Assembly: GCA_021773135.1 (NCBI GenBank)
Contig: JAJFKP010000027.1
Span: 62,001 to 126,000, forward strand
DNA length: 64,000 nucleotides
Direction of reading: 5' to 3'
Source of the DNA: Woeseiaceae bacterium
GTDB taxonomy: Bacteria; Pseudomonadota; Gammaproteobacteria; Steroidobacterales; Woeseiaceae
Shown here: in pieces, positions 16,522-25,483 of the stretch
Layout of the letters: each line of letters opens with the position of its first letter
Numbering within the stretch: position 1 is the first letter of the stretch
The notes under the pieces: generated by a model
Databases searched by the model: none
What the model was told of the DNA's origin: nothing
The model's input: the letters and a program-made list of their open reading frames with translations, nothing else
Program-made: the position numbers and the translations under genes

Positions 16522-17366
16522 TGGGAGTTGTACTCGGTGGCATGGGCATTGCGCACACGCCGACGATGGGTCACGCATATGATGGTCGCGAGGGAATCGA
16601 TTTTAAGGATCGGTGGAAGCAGTGGTTCAAAGGTCTCGCTCCGGTTAAGCAATGGATTTCGGAAATCGCGCCTACTCATATTATCGTTGTCTACAATGAC
16701 CATCTGAACTACTTTGATTTTTCAACCTACCCCACGTTCGCCATTGGTATGTCTGACCATTTTCCTCAGGCAGATGAAGGTTGGGGAAAGCGTGCCTATC
16801 CCGGTATGGATGGTGACGTCGATTTCTCGGCGTCGGTCGCTGAGTCACTGGTTGCCAACGGATTCGACCTCACTTTCTGCCAGGAGCTTGAGATTGATCA
16901 CGGTATTTATTCGTGGTTACCGTGCCTGATTGACCATCCCTGGCCAGTCAAGTTTTTGCCAATAGCAGTGAACATGGTTATGCAACCCGTGCCGACGCCA
17001 GCTCGGCTGCTGGCGCTTGGGTCGGCGCTTCGAAGTAGCGTGGTTGACACGGCTGACGACAGTAGAGTGCTTATTGTGGCGACCGGCGGCATGTCACACC
17101 AGATCACCGGGCGTCGCTTTGGATTGACCAACCCTAAGTTTGATCAGTTTTTCCTGAGCAAAATTACCCATGAATGGGATGAATTAATCAGTATTCCAAT
17201 GTCACGGATCATGCAGGTTGCCGGCACCGAAGCCGGCGAGCTCGCAATGTGGTATGCCATGCGAGGTGCTTTGTCTGGCAGTGTGCGGGAAGTCTATTCA
17301 TTTCATATCCGCCCCGAAATTACCGGGTGTGGCGTTATCGCGATAGAGGAAAGCAATGACAAATAG
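16521..17366 (+). CDS. ligB: Protocatechuate 4,5-dioxygenase beta-chain-like (LigB)
   Basis: 281 residues, the catalytic chain of a class III (type II) extradiol dioxygenase. Iron-ligand residues sit at the positions known in LigB: His12 in GIAHTPTMG, His61 in YNDHLNYF, and Glu237 in GTEAGELAMW; the catalytic histidine is His193 in TGGMSHQ. GTG start coupled to ligA. An alpha/beta hydrolase gene overlaps the 3-prime end by 11 nt. The usual partners for protocatechuate meta-cleavage (ligC, ligI, ligJ, ligK) are absent, so the pathway is incomplete here or the substrate differs. Confidence 0.9.
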   Translation: MGVVLGGMGIAHTPTMGHAYDGREGIDFKDRWKQWFKGLAPVKQWISEIAPTHIIVVYNDHLNYFDFSTYPTFAIGMSDHFPQADEGWGKRAYPGMDGDVDFSASVAESLVANGFDLTFCQELEIDHGIYSWLPCLIDHPWPVKFLPIAVNMVMQPVPTPARLLALGSALRSSVVDTADDSRVLIVATGGMSHQITGRRFGLTNPKFDQFFLSKITHEWDELISIPMSRIMQVAGTEAGELAMWYAMRGALSGSVREVYSFHIRPEITGCGVIAIEESNDK

Positions 17367-18060
17367 TCATGCGCTGGTCCTGATCCCGGGCATACTCTGC
17401 AACGAAGAGGTTTGGTCTGATCAACGGGCAGCGTTGTCGGATATCGCGGTGATCCAGGTCCCTGATTTGAGAGGGAAGTCGACATTGTCGGATATGGCCG
17501 CCGCAATTCTTGACTCAGCGCCGCCTGTATTTGCTCTTGCGGGACACTCAATGGGTGGCCGTGTAGCGCTGGAAATTCTGGACCAGGCACCTGCCCGGAT
17601 TTCGAGTCTGGCACTGCTAAACACCGGTGTTCATCCCGTAGGTGAAAATGAACCTGCCCGCCGCCAGGCATCCATGGCGACCGTTGCCAAAAGCGGTCTG
17701 GACGCTTTCGTCGACCCCTGGTTGAAGGCAATCTTGCCAGACTATAGATTGCACGACGACGACATCGTAAGTGCAGTGCGCAGGATGATATTGAGTTTTT
17801 CGCCCGAGGATTTCAATAACCAGACGGAAGCCATGTTGACACGCCGCGATAGCAGTCTGTTGCTTGACGGCATTGTCTGCCCGACATTGTTATTGTGCGG
17901 CGAAGATGATGCTTATAGTCCGCCTAAGCAACATCAATTGATACAAGAGAAAATACCGAATGCGAAACTCATTGTGCTGGAACATTGCGGGCACATGTCC
18001 CCAATGGAGGCACCAGAGGAAGTCTCCGCGGCTCTACGCGACTGGCTGCTGTCGAGTTGA
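17356..18060 (+). CDS. Alpha/beta hydrolase, possibly acting on the ring-cleavage product
   Basis: 234 residues with an intact triad: nucleophile serine in AGHSMGGRVALE, acid in LLCGEDDAYSPP, and histidine in EHCGHMSPMEAP. It resembles enol-lactonase and meta-cleavage-product hydrolases in length and layout. Its start lies inside ligB (11-nt overlap), so it is made together with the dioxygenase and probably acts in the same pathway. The exact bond cleaved is not known. Confidence 0.85.
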   Translation: MTNSHALVLIPGILCNEEVWSDQRAALSDIAVIQVPDLRGKSTLSDMAAAILDSAPPVFALAGHSMGGRVALEILDQAPARISSLALLNTGVHPVGENEPARRQASMATVAKSGLDAFVDPWLKAILPDYRLHDDDIVSAVRRMILSFSPEDFNNQTEAMLTRRDSSLLLDGIVCPTLLLCGEDDAYSPPKQHQLIQEKIPNAKLIVLEHCGHMSPMEAPEEVSAALRDWLLSS

Positions 18061-18189
18061 TCCCCGCTTGGAAAAACTCGGACCTCATCAGTTACTACTG
18101 GGAATCGAGCTTTAGTGATGCTCAGAAATCCGGAGCTGCGACACGGACAAGGGGAAGCTGCACTGATCGGGTTCGTACCATGGAGGACG

Positions 18190-18255
18190 CCTCTTCTCGG
18201 CACCAAATAAAAAGGCCCCAATAAGGGGCCTTACTTATTTGGTGCCGAGAAGAGG
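18190..18255. repeat. 21-nt perfect inverted repeat copying the tRNA-Leu 3-prime end
   Basis: Bases 18190-18210 are the exact reverse complement of 18235-18255. The right arm covers the last 16 nt of tRNA-Leu (T-stem side, acceptor strand and CCA) plus 5 flanking bases. The 24-nt spacer holds the tRNA terminator. The copy therefore places an inverted duplicate of the tRNA end beyond its own terminator. Confidence 0.9.
18212..18232 (-). terminator. Rho-independent terminator of tRNA-Leu
   Basis: A perfect 8-bp stem (AAGGCCCC / GGGGCCTT) with a 5-nt loop. Read on the minus strand it is followed by a T-rich run (TTTATTT), directly downstream of the tRNA. Read on the plus strand it may also end the ligAB-hydrolase transcript. 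Confidence 0.75.
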
Positions 18256-18326
18256 ACTTGAACCTCCACAGGGTTACCCCTACTAGCACCTGAAGCTAGC
18301 GCGTCTACCAATTCCGCCACCTCGGC
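18240..18326 (-). tRNA. tRNA-Leu(CAG)
   Basis: 87 nt with encoded CCA (18240-18242). The acceptor stem is GCCGAGG paired with TCTCGGC, the D-arm has GGTAGACGC, the anticodon loop is TTCAGGT with anticodon CAG, there is a long variable arm typical of class II tRNAs, and the T-arm has GGTTCAAGTCC. It reads CUG codons. It lies alone between the ligAB cluster and rnr. Confidence 0.96.
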
Positions 18327-18367
18327 ATGGCTTTATCCGCGTACAATGCGATACTCGCGGGTGGCGC

Positions 18368-18397
18368 ACTGTACTCAAAGCGTCCTCAGTCTGTCAA
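18368..18397 (-). promoter_or_regulatory. Candidate sigma70 promoter for tRNA-Leu
   Basis: On the minus strand, TTGACA (18392-18397), an 18-nt spacer, and TACAGT (18368-18373), about 40 nt before the tRNA 5-prime end. Confidence 0.55.
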
Positions 18398-18436
18398 TTA
18401 TCTACCCGCACTGACCCCACCCCGGAGCAATACAGC

Positions 18437-20638
18437 TTGGCAAAGCAGAAGAAAAACGAGTCAAAAAAATCAAAGTCTTATAAACACCCCATTCCGAAGC
18501 GGGGCAAAATCCTGGCCTTTTTGCGTGATGCCGGTCGTCCACTGACGCTCGACGCACTTTTCGGTGAGTATGGATTGAAGGCTCCGGAGAAGAAGAAACT
18601 GCTTGTCGAAAAGCTGCGTAACATGGTGCGGGCCGGCCAGATTATTGAGAACCGGCGTGGCGAATTTTGCCTCATCGAACGGCTGAATCTCGTGACGGGG
18701 ACAGTGAGTGGGCACCGCGACGGTTTTGGCTTTGTGGCCAGGGATGACGGGACGGAAGACGTTTATTTGTCGGCGCGTGAAATGCGGGCCCTGTTTGACG
18801 GGGACCGGGTTGCGATCAAAGTGGTTGGCAATGACCGCAGGGGGCGCCCCGAAGGCAAACTGGTCGAGGTGCTGCAGCGAGGCGTTCGTGAGATTGCCGG
18901 TCAGTTTATTCGCGAACGAGGCATAGGTGTTGTCATACCGGATAACCCGCGGTTGTCGCATCGGGTACTGATTGCCAAAGGTGCAGCCGGCAACGCGAAA
19001 CACGGTCAGATCGTCGTTGCGAGAATCCTCGACTATCCGACGCATGTGGAGCAGGCGACTGGGGAAATCATCGAAGTCATGGGGCATCCCGATGACAAGG
19101 GCATTGCAACAGACATAGCAATTCAGTCGCATGGGATTCCAACAGACTGGCCGCGTGAGGTAACCGAGCAAGCTGAAGCCTTTGGCAGCGAAGTTCCGAA
19201 AAAAGGATTGCACGAGCGAGTTGATTTACGCGACACCCATCTTTTGACAATCGATGGTGCCGACGCTCGTGACTTTGATGATGCCGTATTTTGCGAGCCG
19301 GCCGGCGATGGATTTAGACTGTTGGTGGCCATCGCAGATGTTGCCCACTATGTTGAGCAGAGTACGCCTCTGGACGAGCAGGCGGTGCGACGTGGCACGT
19401 CGGTTTACTTTCCTGACAGAGTCGTGCCGATGTTGCCGGAAGCCTTGTCAAATGGACTCTGTTCGCTGAATCCGAATGTTGACCGACTTTGCATGGTCTG
19501 CGAGATGCGGGTTGAGCCTGACGGCAAGGTTGCTCACGCAAAGTTTTATGAAGCTGTAATGCAATCGTTTGCCCGCCTGACCTACACCCAGGTCAGCAAT
19601 TTTCTTGACGGTGAAAAACAAGAAGAAGTGCGCAGTGAACTGCATCAGGACCTGCAGAATCTGCGCTTAGTTTTTCGCGCATTCGCAACGAATCGGCGCA
19701 AGCGCGGGGCGGTAGAACTCGATATTCCCCAGACGCGAATCGAAATTGGCAAAGACGGTTCGGTACAAAGCATCAAAGCTGTACAGCGCAACGATGCGCA
19801 TCGGCTGATCGAGGAATGCATGATTGCTGCAAACGTTCAGGCAGCCAAATTTATTCTTAAACACCGGATCCCCGGATTGTTTCGCGTGCACGCGAAACCG
19901 GATCCTGATCGTTTTGATGACCTGCGGCAGTATCTCGTAAGCCTCGGGCTCAAGGTGCCACATTCGGATCACGTGAAGCCACGTGATTTTAGCAAAATGA
20001 TCGAGCAGGTCAGTGACCGTCCTGATGCAGCTGCGATTTCGATGGCGATGCTGCGTTCGATGTCCCATGCGGAGTACACGCCGAAAAACATAGGACATTT
20101 CGGATTGGCGTTGGATGCCTATGCGCATTTTACGTCACCGATTCGCCGCTATCCCGACCTGCTGGTGCACCGGGCAATTCGACACATCTTACGCGGCGGT
20201 AAGGCTGGGAATTACGGATACAAGAGCGATAAAATGGAACAGCTCGGCACCATCTGCTCAGCGCATGAGCGGCGTGCGGAGGAAGCGACGCGAGAGGTTG
20301 AAGCGTGGCTTAAGTGTGAGTACATGGAGGACAAGGTCGGCGAGCAGTTCTCCGGTGTCATTACAGGAGTTACCAGTTTTGGTGCGTTTGTGCAGATCAC
20401 TTCACTGCAAATTGATGGCCTCGTACACGTATCGAGTCTCGCGAACGACTACTACCAGTTCGATGCCGGCAGCCAGTCACTGGTCGGTGAAAAAACCGGC
20501 AAGCGCTACCAGCTTGGCGAATCCCTGGAGGTCGTCGTGGCCAAAGTAGACCTGGAAACGAAACGCATTGACTTCCACCTGGTTGACGACGGCTCCGGCA
20601 GGACGTCGCGCAAACGCAAAAAGAAACGGCGCAGATGA
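18437..20638 (+). CDS. rnr: Ribonuclease R
   Basis: 733 residues, a 3-prime to 5-prime exoribonuclease that degrades structured RNA and takes part in rRNA quality control. Order of domains: basic N-terminal tail and winged helix (about 15-85), cold-shock domains (about 85-230), RNB catalytic domain (about 250-580) with TIDGADARDFDDAV carrying the metal-binding aspartates, S1 domain (about 640-720), and a basic tail ending RTSRKRKKKRRR. The start is TTG with GGAG 9 nt upstream. rlmB overlaps its stop by 4 nt, the usual gammaproteobacterial rnr-rlmB pairing. Confidence 0.96.
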   Translation: MAKQKKNESKKSKSYKHPIPKRGKILAFLRDAGRPLTLDALFGEYGLKAPEKKKLLVEKLRNMVRAGQIIENRRGEFCLIERLNLVTGTVSGHRDGFGFVARDDGTEDVYLSAREMRALFDGDRVAIKVVGNDRRGRPEGKLVEVLQRGVREIAGQFIRERGIGVVIPDNPRLSHRVLIAKGAAGNAKHGQIVVARILDYPTHVEQATGEIIEVMGHPDDKGIATDIAIQSHGIPTDWPREVTEQAEAFGSEVPKKGLHERVDLRDTHLLTIDGADARDFDDAVFCEPAGDGFRLLVAIADVAHYVEQSTPLDEQAVRRGTSVYFPDRVVPMLPEALSNGLCSLNPNVDRLCMVCEMRVEPDGKVAHAKFYEAVMQSFARLTYTQVSNFLDGEKQEEVRSELHQDLQNLRLVFRAFATNRRKRGAVELDIPQTRIEIGKDGSVQSIKAVQRNDAHRLIEECMIAANVQAAKFILKHRIPGLFRVHAKPDPDRFDDLRQYLVSLGLKVPHSDHVKPRDFSKMIEQVSDRPDAAAISMAMLRSMSHAEYTPKNIGHFGLALDAYAHFTSPIRRYPDLLVHRAIRHILRGGKAGNYGYKSDKMEQLGTICSAHERRAEEATREVEAWLKCEYMEDKVGEQFSGVITGVTSFGAFVQITSLQIDGLVHVSSLANDYYQFDAGSQSLVGEKTGKRYQLGESLEVVVAKVDLETKRIDFHLVDDGSGRTSRKRKKKRRR

Positions 20639-21399
20639 GCAAGTCAAAATACGTCACCGGGCTGAGGTCCGTTGAACAGCTGCTGTCGCAGCGCGCAACC
20701 GAGGTTCTCAAGCTGTATGCCGAATATCAGACTGCCAATCCCCGTCTTGAGGCTGTCATCAATCAGGCGAACGTCCAGGGCATAGAGATTCAGTCTGCCA
20801 ATCGTGCTCGGCTGCACCAGATCAGTGGTGAGAATCGGCACCAGGGCGTTGTCGCTGAAATTCGCCGCAGTCAGACCCTGGACGAGTCCGCACTACGAAC
20901 GCTGGTGGAGGAGCGCCTGACCGCCGACAGTTCTTTGCTGCTGCTGGTGCTGGATGGCATTCAGGATCCGCATAATCTCGGGGCCTGTCTGCGTACCGCA
21001 GATGCCGCAGGAGTCGATGCTGTCGTCGTGCCAAGGCATGGCGCAGCCGGACTGGGCCCCACTGTCAGCAAGGTGGCCGCTGGCGCTGCCGAAAATATTC
21101 CGTTTGCCGCCGTTTCCAATACCCGCAAAATGCTGGCCTGGGTAGCGGAATACGGGATTACGGTCATTGGCACGAGCGACACTGGTACCAAGAGCCTCTA
21201 TGACTGTGACCTGTCCGGGCCGGTCGCGCTGGTCATGGGGCGTGAACATACCGGCCTGCGCAAGCATGTAGCTCAAAGCTGCGATGAGCTGGTCAGTCTG
21301 CCGATGCAGGGAGCTGTGTCGAGCCTGAATGTCTCTGTTGCCACGGGTATATGCCTGTATGAGGTCGTTCGGCAGCGTCACGACCGGCGTGGCAGCTAA
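20635..21399 (+). CDS. rlmB: 23S rRNA (guanosine-2-prime-O-)-methyltransferase RlmB
   Basis: 254 residues. SpoU-family (SPOUT) methyltransferase that methylates the ribose of G2251 in 23S rRNA. The N-terminal substrate-binding domain starts KYVTGLRSVEQLL. The C-terminal knotted domain shows LLVLDGIQDPHNLGACLRTADAAG, VALVMGREHTGLR and LPMQGAVSSLNVSVATGICLYE, the three SpoU motifs. The ATGA overlap couples it to rnr. Confidence 0.95.
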   Translation: MSKSKYVTGLRSVEQLLSQRATEVLKLYAEYQTANPRLEAVINQANVQGIEIQSANRARLHQISGENRHQGVVAEIRRSQTLDESALRTLVEERLTADSSLLLLVLDGIQDPHNLGACLRTADAAGVDAVVVPRHGAAGLGPTVSKVAAGAAENIPFAAVSNTRKMLAWVAEYGITVIGTSDTGTKSLYDCDLSGPVALVMGREHTGLRKHVAQSCDELVSLPMQGAVSSLNVSVATGICLYEVVRQRHDRRGS

Positions 21400-21501
21400 A
21401 GCGGCTCGCACTAATCCAGTGGAGACGGGGGATTGTCTGCCAAAGCGACTCCCATAATGGTCTGAACTGGGCGTGGGCGCAGTTTTAGCCCCGATTCGAG
21501 C

Positions 21502-21530
21502 TTGATTAGACGCCGTCGCTCCGTTAGCAT
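21502..21530 (+). promoter_or_regulatory. Candidate promoter of the rpsF operon
   Basis: TTGATT (21502-21507), a 17-nt spacer, and TAGCAT (21525-21530). It leaves a leader of about 120 nt before rpsF, room for an S6:S18 autoregulatory structure of the kind known in other bacteria; I could not confirm the conserved CCG box. Confidence 0.45.
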
Positions 21531-21657
21531 GCGCCTCCCCGTCAATAAGGCGGAAAAAACCCTTGCTTCACCGGTTGGTTCGGGAAGCTGTAGTCCCTGA
21601 GGTCGCTCGATTCAGAGTTTAGAGAAGCCGAAGAGATTTCACCCAAAAGGCAAAACA

Positions 21658-22284
21658 ATGAGACATTATGAAATCGTGTTTCTGGTCCACCCGGATCAGA
21701 GCGAACAAGTGCCTGCCATGGTAGAAAAATACCAGGGCCTGGTCACTGATTCCGGCGGCGCTATTCATCGCACCGAGGACTGGGGAAGGCGGCAGCTCGC
21801 GCACCCGATCAACAAAGTTCACAAGGCCCATTACGTATTGATGAACGTCGAAAGCAATCACGACGCCGTCAAGGAAATTACAGCGGCATTCAAATTCAAT
21901 GATGCCGTACTCCGGCATTTGGTAATCAGTCGCAAAGATGCGATTACCGAGCCATCTCACATGGCCGTTGCCGTTGAGGAAGAGAAGGCGCGCGAGAAGG
22001 AATCGCAGCGTCGCCGTGACGCAAAGGCCGCGGCAGAATCTGCCATGCTGGCAGACGCAAAGCCTGAACCAACACAGCCTGACGAGGAGGCGCCGCCTGC
22101 CGAAGAGTCACCCGCGGTCGAGGAGCCACCGGCTGTCAAGGATTCACCCGAGGTCGAGGAGCCACCGGCGGTCGAGGAGCCACCTGCTGTAGAGGAGGCT
22201 CCGGAAGCTGCAGCCGCAATTGAACAGAAATCGGAATCCACGGAAGAATCAGCTGAGCCGCCGGCGAAAGCTGAGAGCGCCTGA
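21658..22284 (+). CDS. rpsF: 30S ribosomal protein S6 with long acidic C-terminal extension
   Basis: 208 residues. The first 100 are a normal S6 ([41 protein letters not shown]), which pairs with S18 on the 30S platform. Residues 101-208 are an Ala/Glu/Pro-rich tail with repeated VEEPPAV-like units, far longer than the roughly 30-residue tail of E. coli S6. It is first in the rpsF-rpsR-DUF2232-rplI order. The tail is in frame and the gene intact; low-complexity repeats make its length likely to vary between strains. Confidence 0.95.
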   Translation: MRHYEIVFLVHPDQSEQVPAMVEKYQGLVTDSGGAIHRTEDWGRRQLAHPINKVHKAHYVLMNVESNHDAVKEITAAFKFNDAVLRHLVISRKDAITEPSHMAVAVEEEKAREKESQRRRDAKAAAESAMLADAKPEPTQPDEEAPPAEESPAVEEPPAVKDSPEVEEPPAVEEPPAVEEAPEAAAAIEQKSESTEESAEPPAKAESA

Positions 22285-22298
22285 CGGAGGGGTATGAA

Positions 22299-22523
22299 AT
22301 GAGTCGATATTCACGCAGACGTAAGTATTGCCGCTTCACGGCGGAAGGAATCACGGAGATCGATTACAAGGATCTCAACCTGTTGAAGGCGTACGTGACG
22401 GAAACGGGAAAAATTGTGCCCAGTCGAATTACTGGCACCAAGGCGCACTACCAGCGCCAGTTATCCACTGCAGTCAAGCGTGCACGTTTTCTTGCGCTGC
22501 TGCCGTACACCGATCGCCATTGA
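22299..22523 (+). CDS. rpsR: 30S ribosomal protein S18
   Basis: 74 residues, full length for S18: [14 protein letters not shown], then [34 protein letters not shown], the rRNA-binding core. GGAGGGG lies 6 nt upstream of the ATG at 22299. It partners S6 encoded just before. Confidence 0.97.
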   Translation: MSRYSRRRKYCRFTAEGITEIDYKDLNLLKAYVTETGKIVPSRITGTKAHYQRQLSTAVKRARFLALLPYTDRH

Positions 22524-22548
22524 TTCCTGCTAAAGCAGGGCAAAGGAC

Positions 22549-23469
22549 ATGCAGCCGCTAGCCGCATGGCTTGTTGCCCGGCCACTTAACGGTGGTCTTG
22601 GACTGGTCTTGTCGCTGATAGTGCCGATGCTGACGCCGGCAACGAGCGGTCTGGGTCCGATCGTTGGAGGACTGGTGCTGTCGTTCCTTGTTCTTGCCAA
22701 TGGCGTTAGCGTCGCGGTGATGCAGGGCATCGGTGCTGTCATGGTGCTGGCCGCGCTAGCGGTTGTTTTAGAAGCATCTGCAGTACAGATTGTAGCAACG
22801 GCGGTTGTTATATGGGCACCGGCTGCGGCGCTTGCGGCCCTGGCAGCACGCCTTAAGTCACTGACTTTGACATTGCAGGTCACAGTCATCATGGCAATGG
22901 TTGGCGTGTTGGCGTTTTTTGTGCTCCTCGGCGACCCGGCCGTATTCTGGGCGGAAATGCTGACGCAGTGGACCACATTGGTGCGCGAAAACGGCCAGCC
23001 GGAGTACGCTGACCAACTGTTGGCATCATCGGCTTTGATTGTGCCGCAGATGACCATGATGGCAGTGTTCACGATCTGGACATGGTTGATTGTAGTGTTA
23101 TTGCTCGGGTACGGACTGTTTCAGATGTTGCCCGAGAAACAGGCCATTTACGGCCGCTTCTGCGACCTTAACTACGGGCGCGTGCTGGCGGCGATAATGG
23201 CGGTGACGTCTTTGATAGCCGTCGTGACCGGTGCGACCTGGCTGCAAAATGTGGCGTTTGTGGTATTCGTAGTATTTTGGTTGCAGGGACTGGCGATCAT
23301 GCATTGGCTGCAGAACGAGAAGTTGCTGCCGTTATTCGTGGTCATAGCAACCTACGCTTTTTTGCTGGTGCCGGTTTTGAATGGATTGTTGGTTGTTGCG
23401 CTGGCCATATTAGGTTATATGGATGCGTGGTTTAATTTTCGCGCTCGGCGCGCGGCGAGGCAGCCCTGA
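22549..23469 (+). CDS. DUF2232 membrane protein
   Basis: 306 residues with about eight to nine membrane segments and few charged loops. The position between rpsR and rplI and the pattern at the C-terminus (LQGLAIMHWLQNEK, FLLVPVLNGLLVVALAILGYMDAWFNFR) match the DUF2232 family, found at this locus in many gammaproteobacteria. Function is not established. AAAGGA precedes the start by a few bases. Confidence 0.85.
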   Translation: MQPLAAWLVARPLNGGLGLVLSLIVPMLTPATSGLGPIVGGLVLSFLVLANGVSVAVMQGIGAVMVLAALAVVLEASAVQIVATAVVIWAPAAALAALAARLKSLTLTLQVTVIMAMVGVLAFFVLLGDPAVFWAEMLTQWTTLVRENGQPEYADQLLASSALIVPQMTMMAVFTIWTWLIVVLLLGYGLFQMLPEKQAIYGRFCDLNYGRVLAAIMAVTSLIAVVTGATWLQNVAFVVFVVFWLQGLAIMHWLQNEKLLPLFVVIATYAFLLVPVLNGLLVVALAILGYMDAWFNFRARRAARQP

Positions 23470-23522
23470 AAGGGTTGCCGGTTCGCGGTGGAGCGCACAT
23501 TGAAGAAACAGGGTTTAAGAAT

Positions 23523-23972
23523 ATGAACGTGATATTGCTCGACAAAGTTGAAAACCTCGGCGAGATTGGCGACATGGTCAATGTCAAACCCGGCTATGGT
23601 CGCAACTATCTGCTGCCGCAGGGAAAAGCGGCGCTGGCGACGCATCAGAACCTGGCCGAGTTTGAAGCGCGCCGAGCCGACCTCGAAAAAGCCGCGGCGG
23701 CGGAACTTGCCAGCGCAAAAGATCGCGCCAAATTACTCGATGGCATGGACCTGATTATTCCGGCAAACGTCGGTACTGAGGGTAAGCTTTTTGGCTCGGT
23801 TGGTCCGATCGACATCGCTGACGCCTTCGAAAAAGTTGGCGTCGAAGTTGCCAGATCCGAAGTGCGTATGCCAGACGGGCCTATCCACGAAGTGGGCGAG
23901 TTTAGCGTTGGCCTGCACCTGCACACTGACGTCAATGTCGACATCAATCTCAAGATCGTTCCCGAGGAATAA
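23523..23972 (+). CDS. rplI: 50S ribosomal protein L9
   Basis: 149 residues, the usual length. The N-terminal rRNA-binding domain MNVILLDKVENLGEIGDMV and VKPGYGRNYLLPQGKA is followed by the long connecting helix and the C-terminal domain starting about residue 80. The frame is open upstream to 23475, but the conserved start is at 23523 with AGGG shortly before. Confidence 0.97.
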   Translation: MNVILLDKVENLGEIGDMVNVKPGYGRNYLLPQGKAALATHQNLAEFEARRADLEKAAAAELASAKDRAKLLDGMDLIIPANVGTEGKLFGSVGPIDIADAFEKVGVEVARSEVRMPDGPIHEVGEFSVGLHLHTDVNVDINLKIVPEE

Positions 23973-24032
23973 GCCAATCTATCTGTGGTACGGTATGCGG
24001 CCGTGCCTTTAAAGGCGCACCGTGATTTTAGA

Positions 24033-24056
24033 GCAGACGGCTGTCCGGTCGTCTGC
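24033..24056 (+). other. Leader hairpin upstream of dnaB
   Basis: GCAGACG (24033-24039) pairs with CGTCTGC (24050-24056); two more inner pairs (one G-U) give a 9-bp stem and 6-nt loop. No T-run follows, so it is unlikely to be a terminator. It lies about 30 nt before the dnaB start and could affect translation, or be chance. Confidence 0.35.
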
Positions 24057-24085
24057 CTGCAAAATGTCCGGAGAGACAGGTCCGT

Positions 24086-25483
24086 ATGGTTCGAGCACTG
24101 GATGATGGTATTCCAATAGACGCGGCTGAGCGTCGCCTGAAGGTGCCACCCAATTCAATTGAGGCAGAGCAGTCCCTGATTGGCGGCCTTATGCAGGACA
24201 ATGAAGCCTGGGACAAAGTCGCCGACCTGATCTTGTCGCACGATTTTTATCGCAAAGATCATCAGCTAATTTTCAAGGCTATTGCCGAACTTGCAGAAGA
24301 TGGCCATCCCTGTGATGTCGTCACGGTGTCGGAGTTTCTCGGCAATCGCAGCGAGCTCGATGCAGCGGGTGGACTCGAGTACCTGGCAACCCTGACCAAC
24401 GAAACACCGGGCGCCGCCAACGTCAGGGCCTACGCGAAGATATTGCGGGAGCGATCTACGTTGCGCTCGCTCATATCAGCAGGCAACGAAATCAGTGGCA
24501 ACGCATATACGAGCGACGGCAGAACCGCGTCCGAGCTTGTGGATGAAGCAGAGCGACTGGTATTCGAAATCGCTGAAAAAGGTTCGCGTGGCAAGGCGGG
24601 TTTCAAGTCGTTGAAGCAAATTCTGCCGGAGGCAGTCGATCGGATTGATTTGCTGCATCAGTCCGGCGGCGATATCACCGGTATTCCGACAGGTTTTAAC
24701 GAATTCGATAAGCTGACCGCGGGACTGCAGCCAGGAGACCTGATAATCGTTGCGGGTCGCCCGTCCATGGGCAAGACAACGCTTGCCATTAACATCGCAG
24801 AGAACGCTGCTATCGGGGCGCGCATTCCAACGGCCGTATTCTCCATGGAGATGCCGTCGCAGCAGCTGGCATTTCGCATGATTTCATCGCTTGGCAGAGT
24901 AGACCAGACGCATCTCAGGACCGGCAAGTTTCCCGACGAAGACTGGTCACGAATTAACACCGCGGTGCAGCTGATGTCTGATGCGCCAATCTTCATCGAC
25001 GATTCACCCGGATTGTCGCCAACAGAAATTCGTGCCCGCGCCAGACGGCTCAAACGAGAGTCGAATCTGGGCCTAATCGTGCTTGACTATTTGCAACTGA
25101 TGCAGGTGCACGGCAACACTGAAAATCGCGCCACCGAAATTTCGGAAATTTCCAGGTCTTTGAAGTCACTCGCAAAAGAACTGAGCGTGCCGATCATCGC
25201 ATTGTCGCAGTTGAATCGAAGTGTTGAACAGCGACAGGACAAACGTCCGGTGATGTCTGATCTGCGCGAGTCAGGCGCAATTGAACAGGACGCCGATCTC
25301 ATCATCTTTATCTACCGTGAAGAGGTGTACAAACCGGACACGCCGAGGAAAGGCATCGCAGATATCAGCATCGCTAAACAACGAAACGGACCGATCGGAG
25401 AATTTCCGCTCACTTTCGTCGGCCGCTTTACCAAGTTTGAAAATTTTGTGCCGGATTCTTATGCGGATGAGTCTTTTCAGTGA
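24086..25483 (+). CDS. dnaB: Replicative DNA helicase DnaB
   Basis: 465 residues. The N-terminal DnaG-interacting domain starts at PPNSIEAEQSLIGGLMQD. The RecA-like motor holds the Walker A GRPSMGKTTLA (about residues 224-234), Walker B LIVLDYLQLM, and SQLNRSVEQR with arginine-finger region. It unwinds DNA 5-prime to 3-prime at the fork. GGAGAGA precedes the ATG. alr follows with a 4-nt overlap, as in many gammaproteobacteria. Confidence 0.97.
   Translation: MVRALDDGIPIDAAERRLKVPPNSIEAEQSLIGGLMQDNEAWDKVADLILSHDFYRKDHQLIFKAIAELAEDGHPCDVVTVSEFLGNRSELDAAGGLEYLATLTNETPGAANVRAYAKILRERSTLRSLISAGNEISGNAYTSDGRTASELVDEAERLVFEIAEKGSRGKAGFKSLKQILPEAVDRIDLLHQSGGDITGIPTGFNEFDKLTAGLQPGDLIIVAGRPSMGKTTLAINIAENAAIGARIPTAVFSMEMPSQQLAFRMISSLGRVDQTHLRTGKFPDEDWSRINTAVQLMSDAPIFIDDSPGLSPTEIRARARRLKRESNLGLIVLDYLQLMQVHGNTENRATEISEISRSLKSLAKELSVPIIALSQLNRSVEQRQDKRPVMSDLRESGAIEQDADLIIFIYREEVYKPDTPRKGIADISIAKQRNGPIGEFPLTFVGRFTKFENFVPDSYADESFQ

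Noticed and set aside
21960-22284. S6 tail as a frameshift or fusion artefact
   Set aside because: The frame is continuous, the composition is a regular acidic repeat, and rpsR follows at normal spacing.
22530-23072. 180-codon minus frame opposite the DUF2232 gene
   Set aside because: Thr/Ala/Ser-rich low-complexity translation, the usual antisense of a membrane protein.
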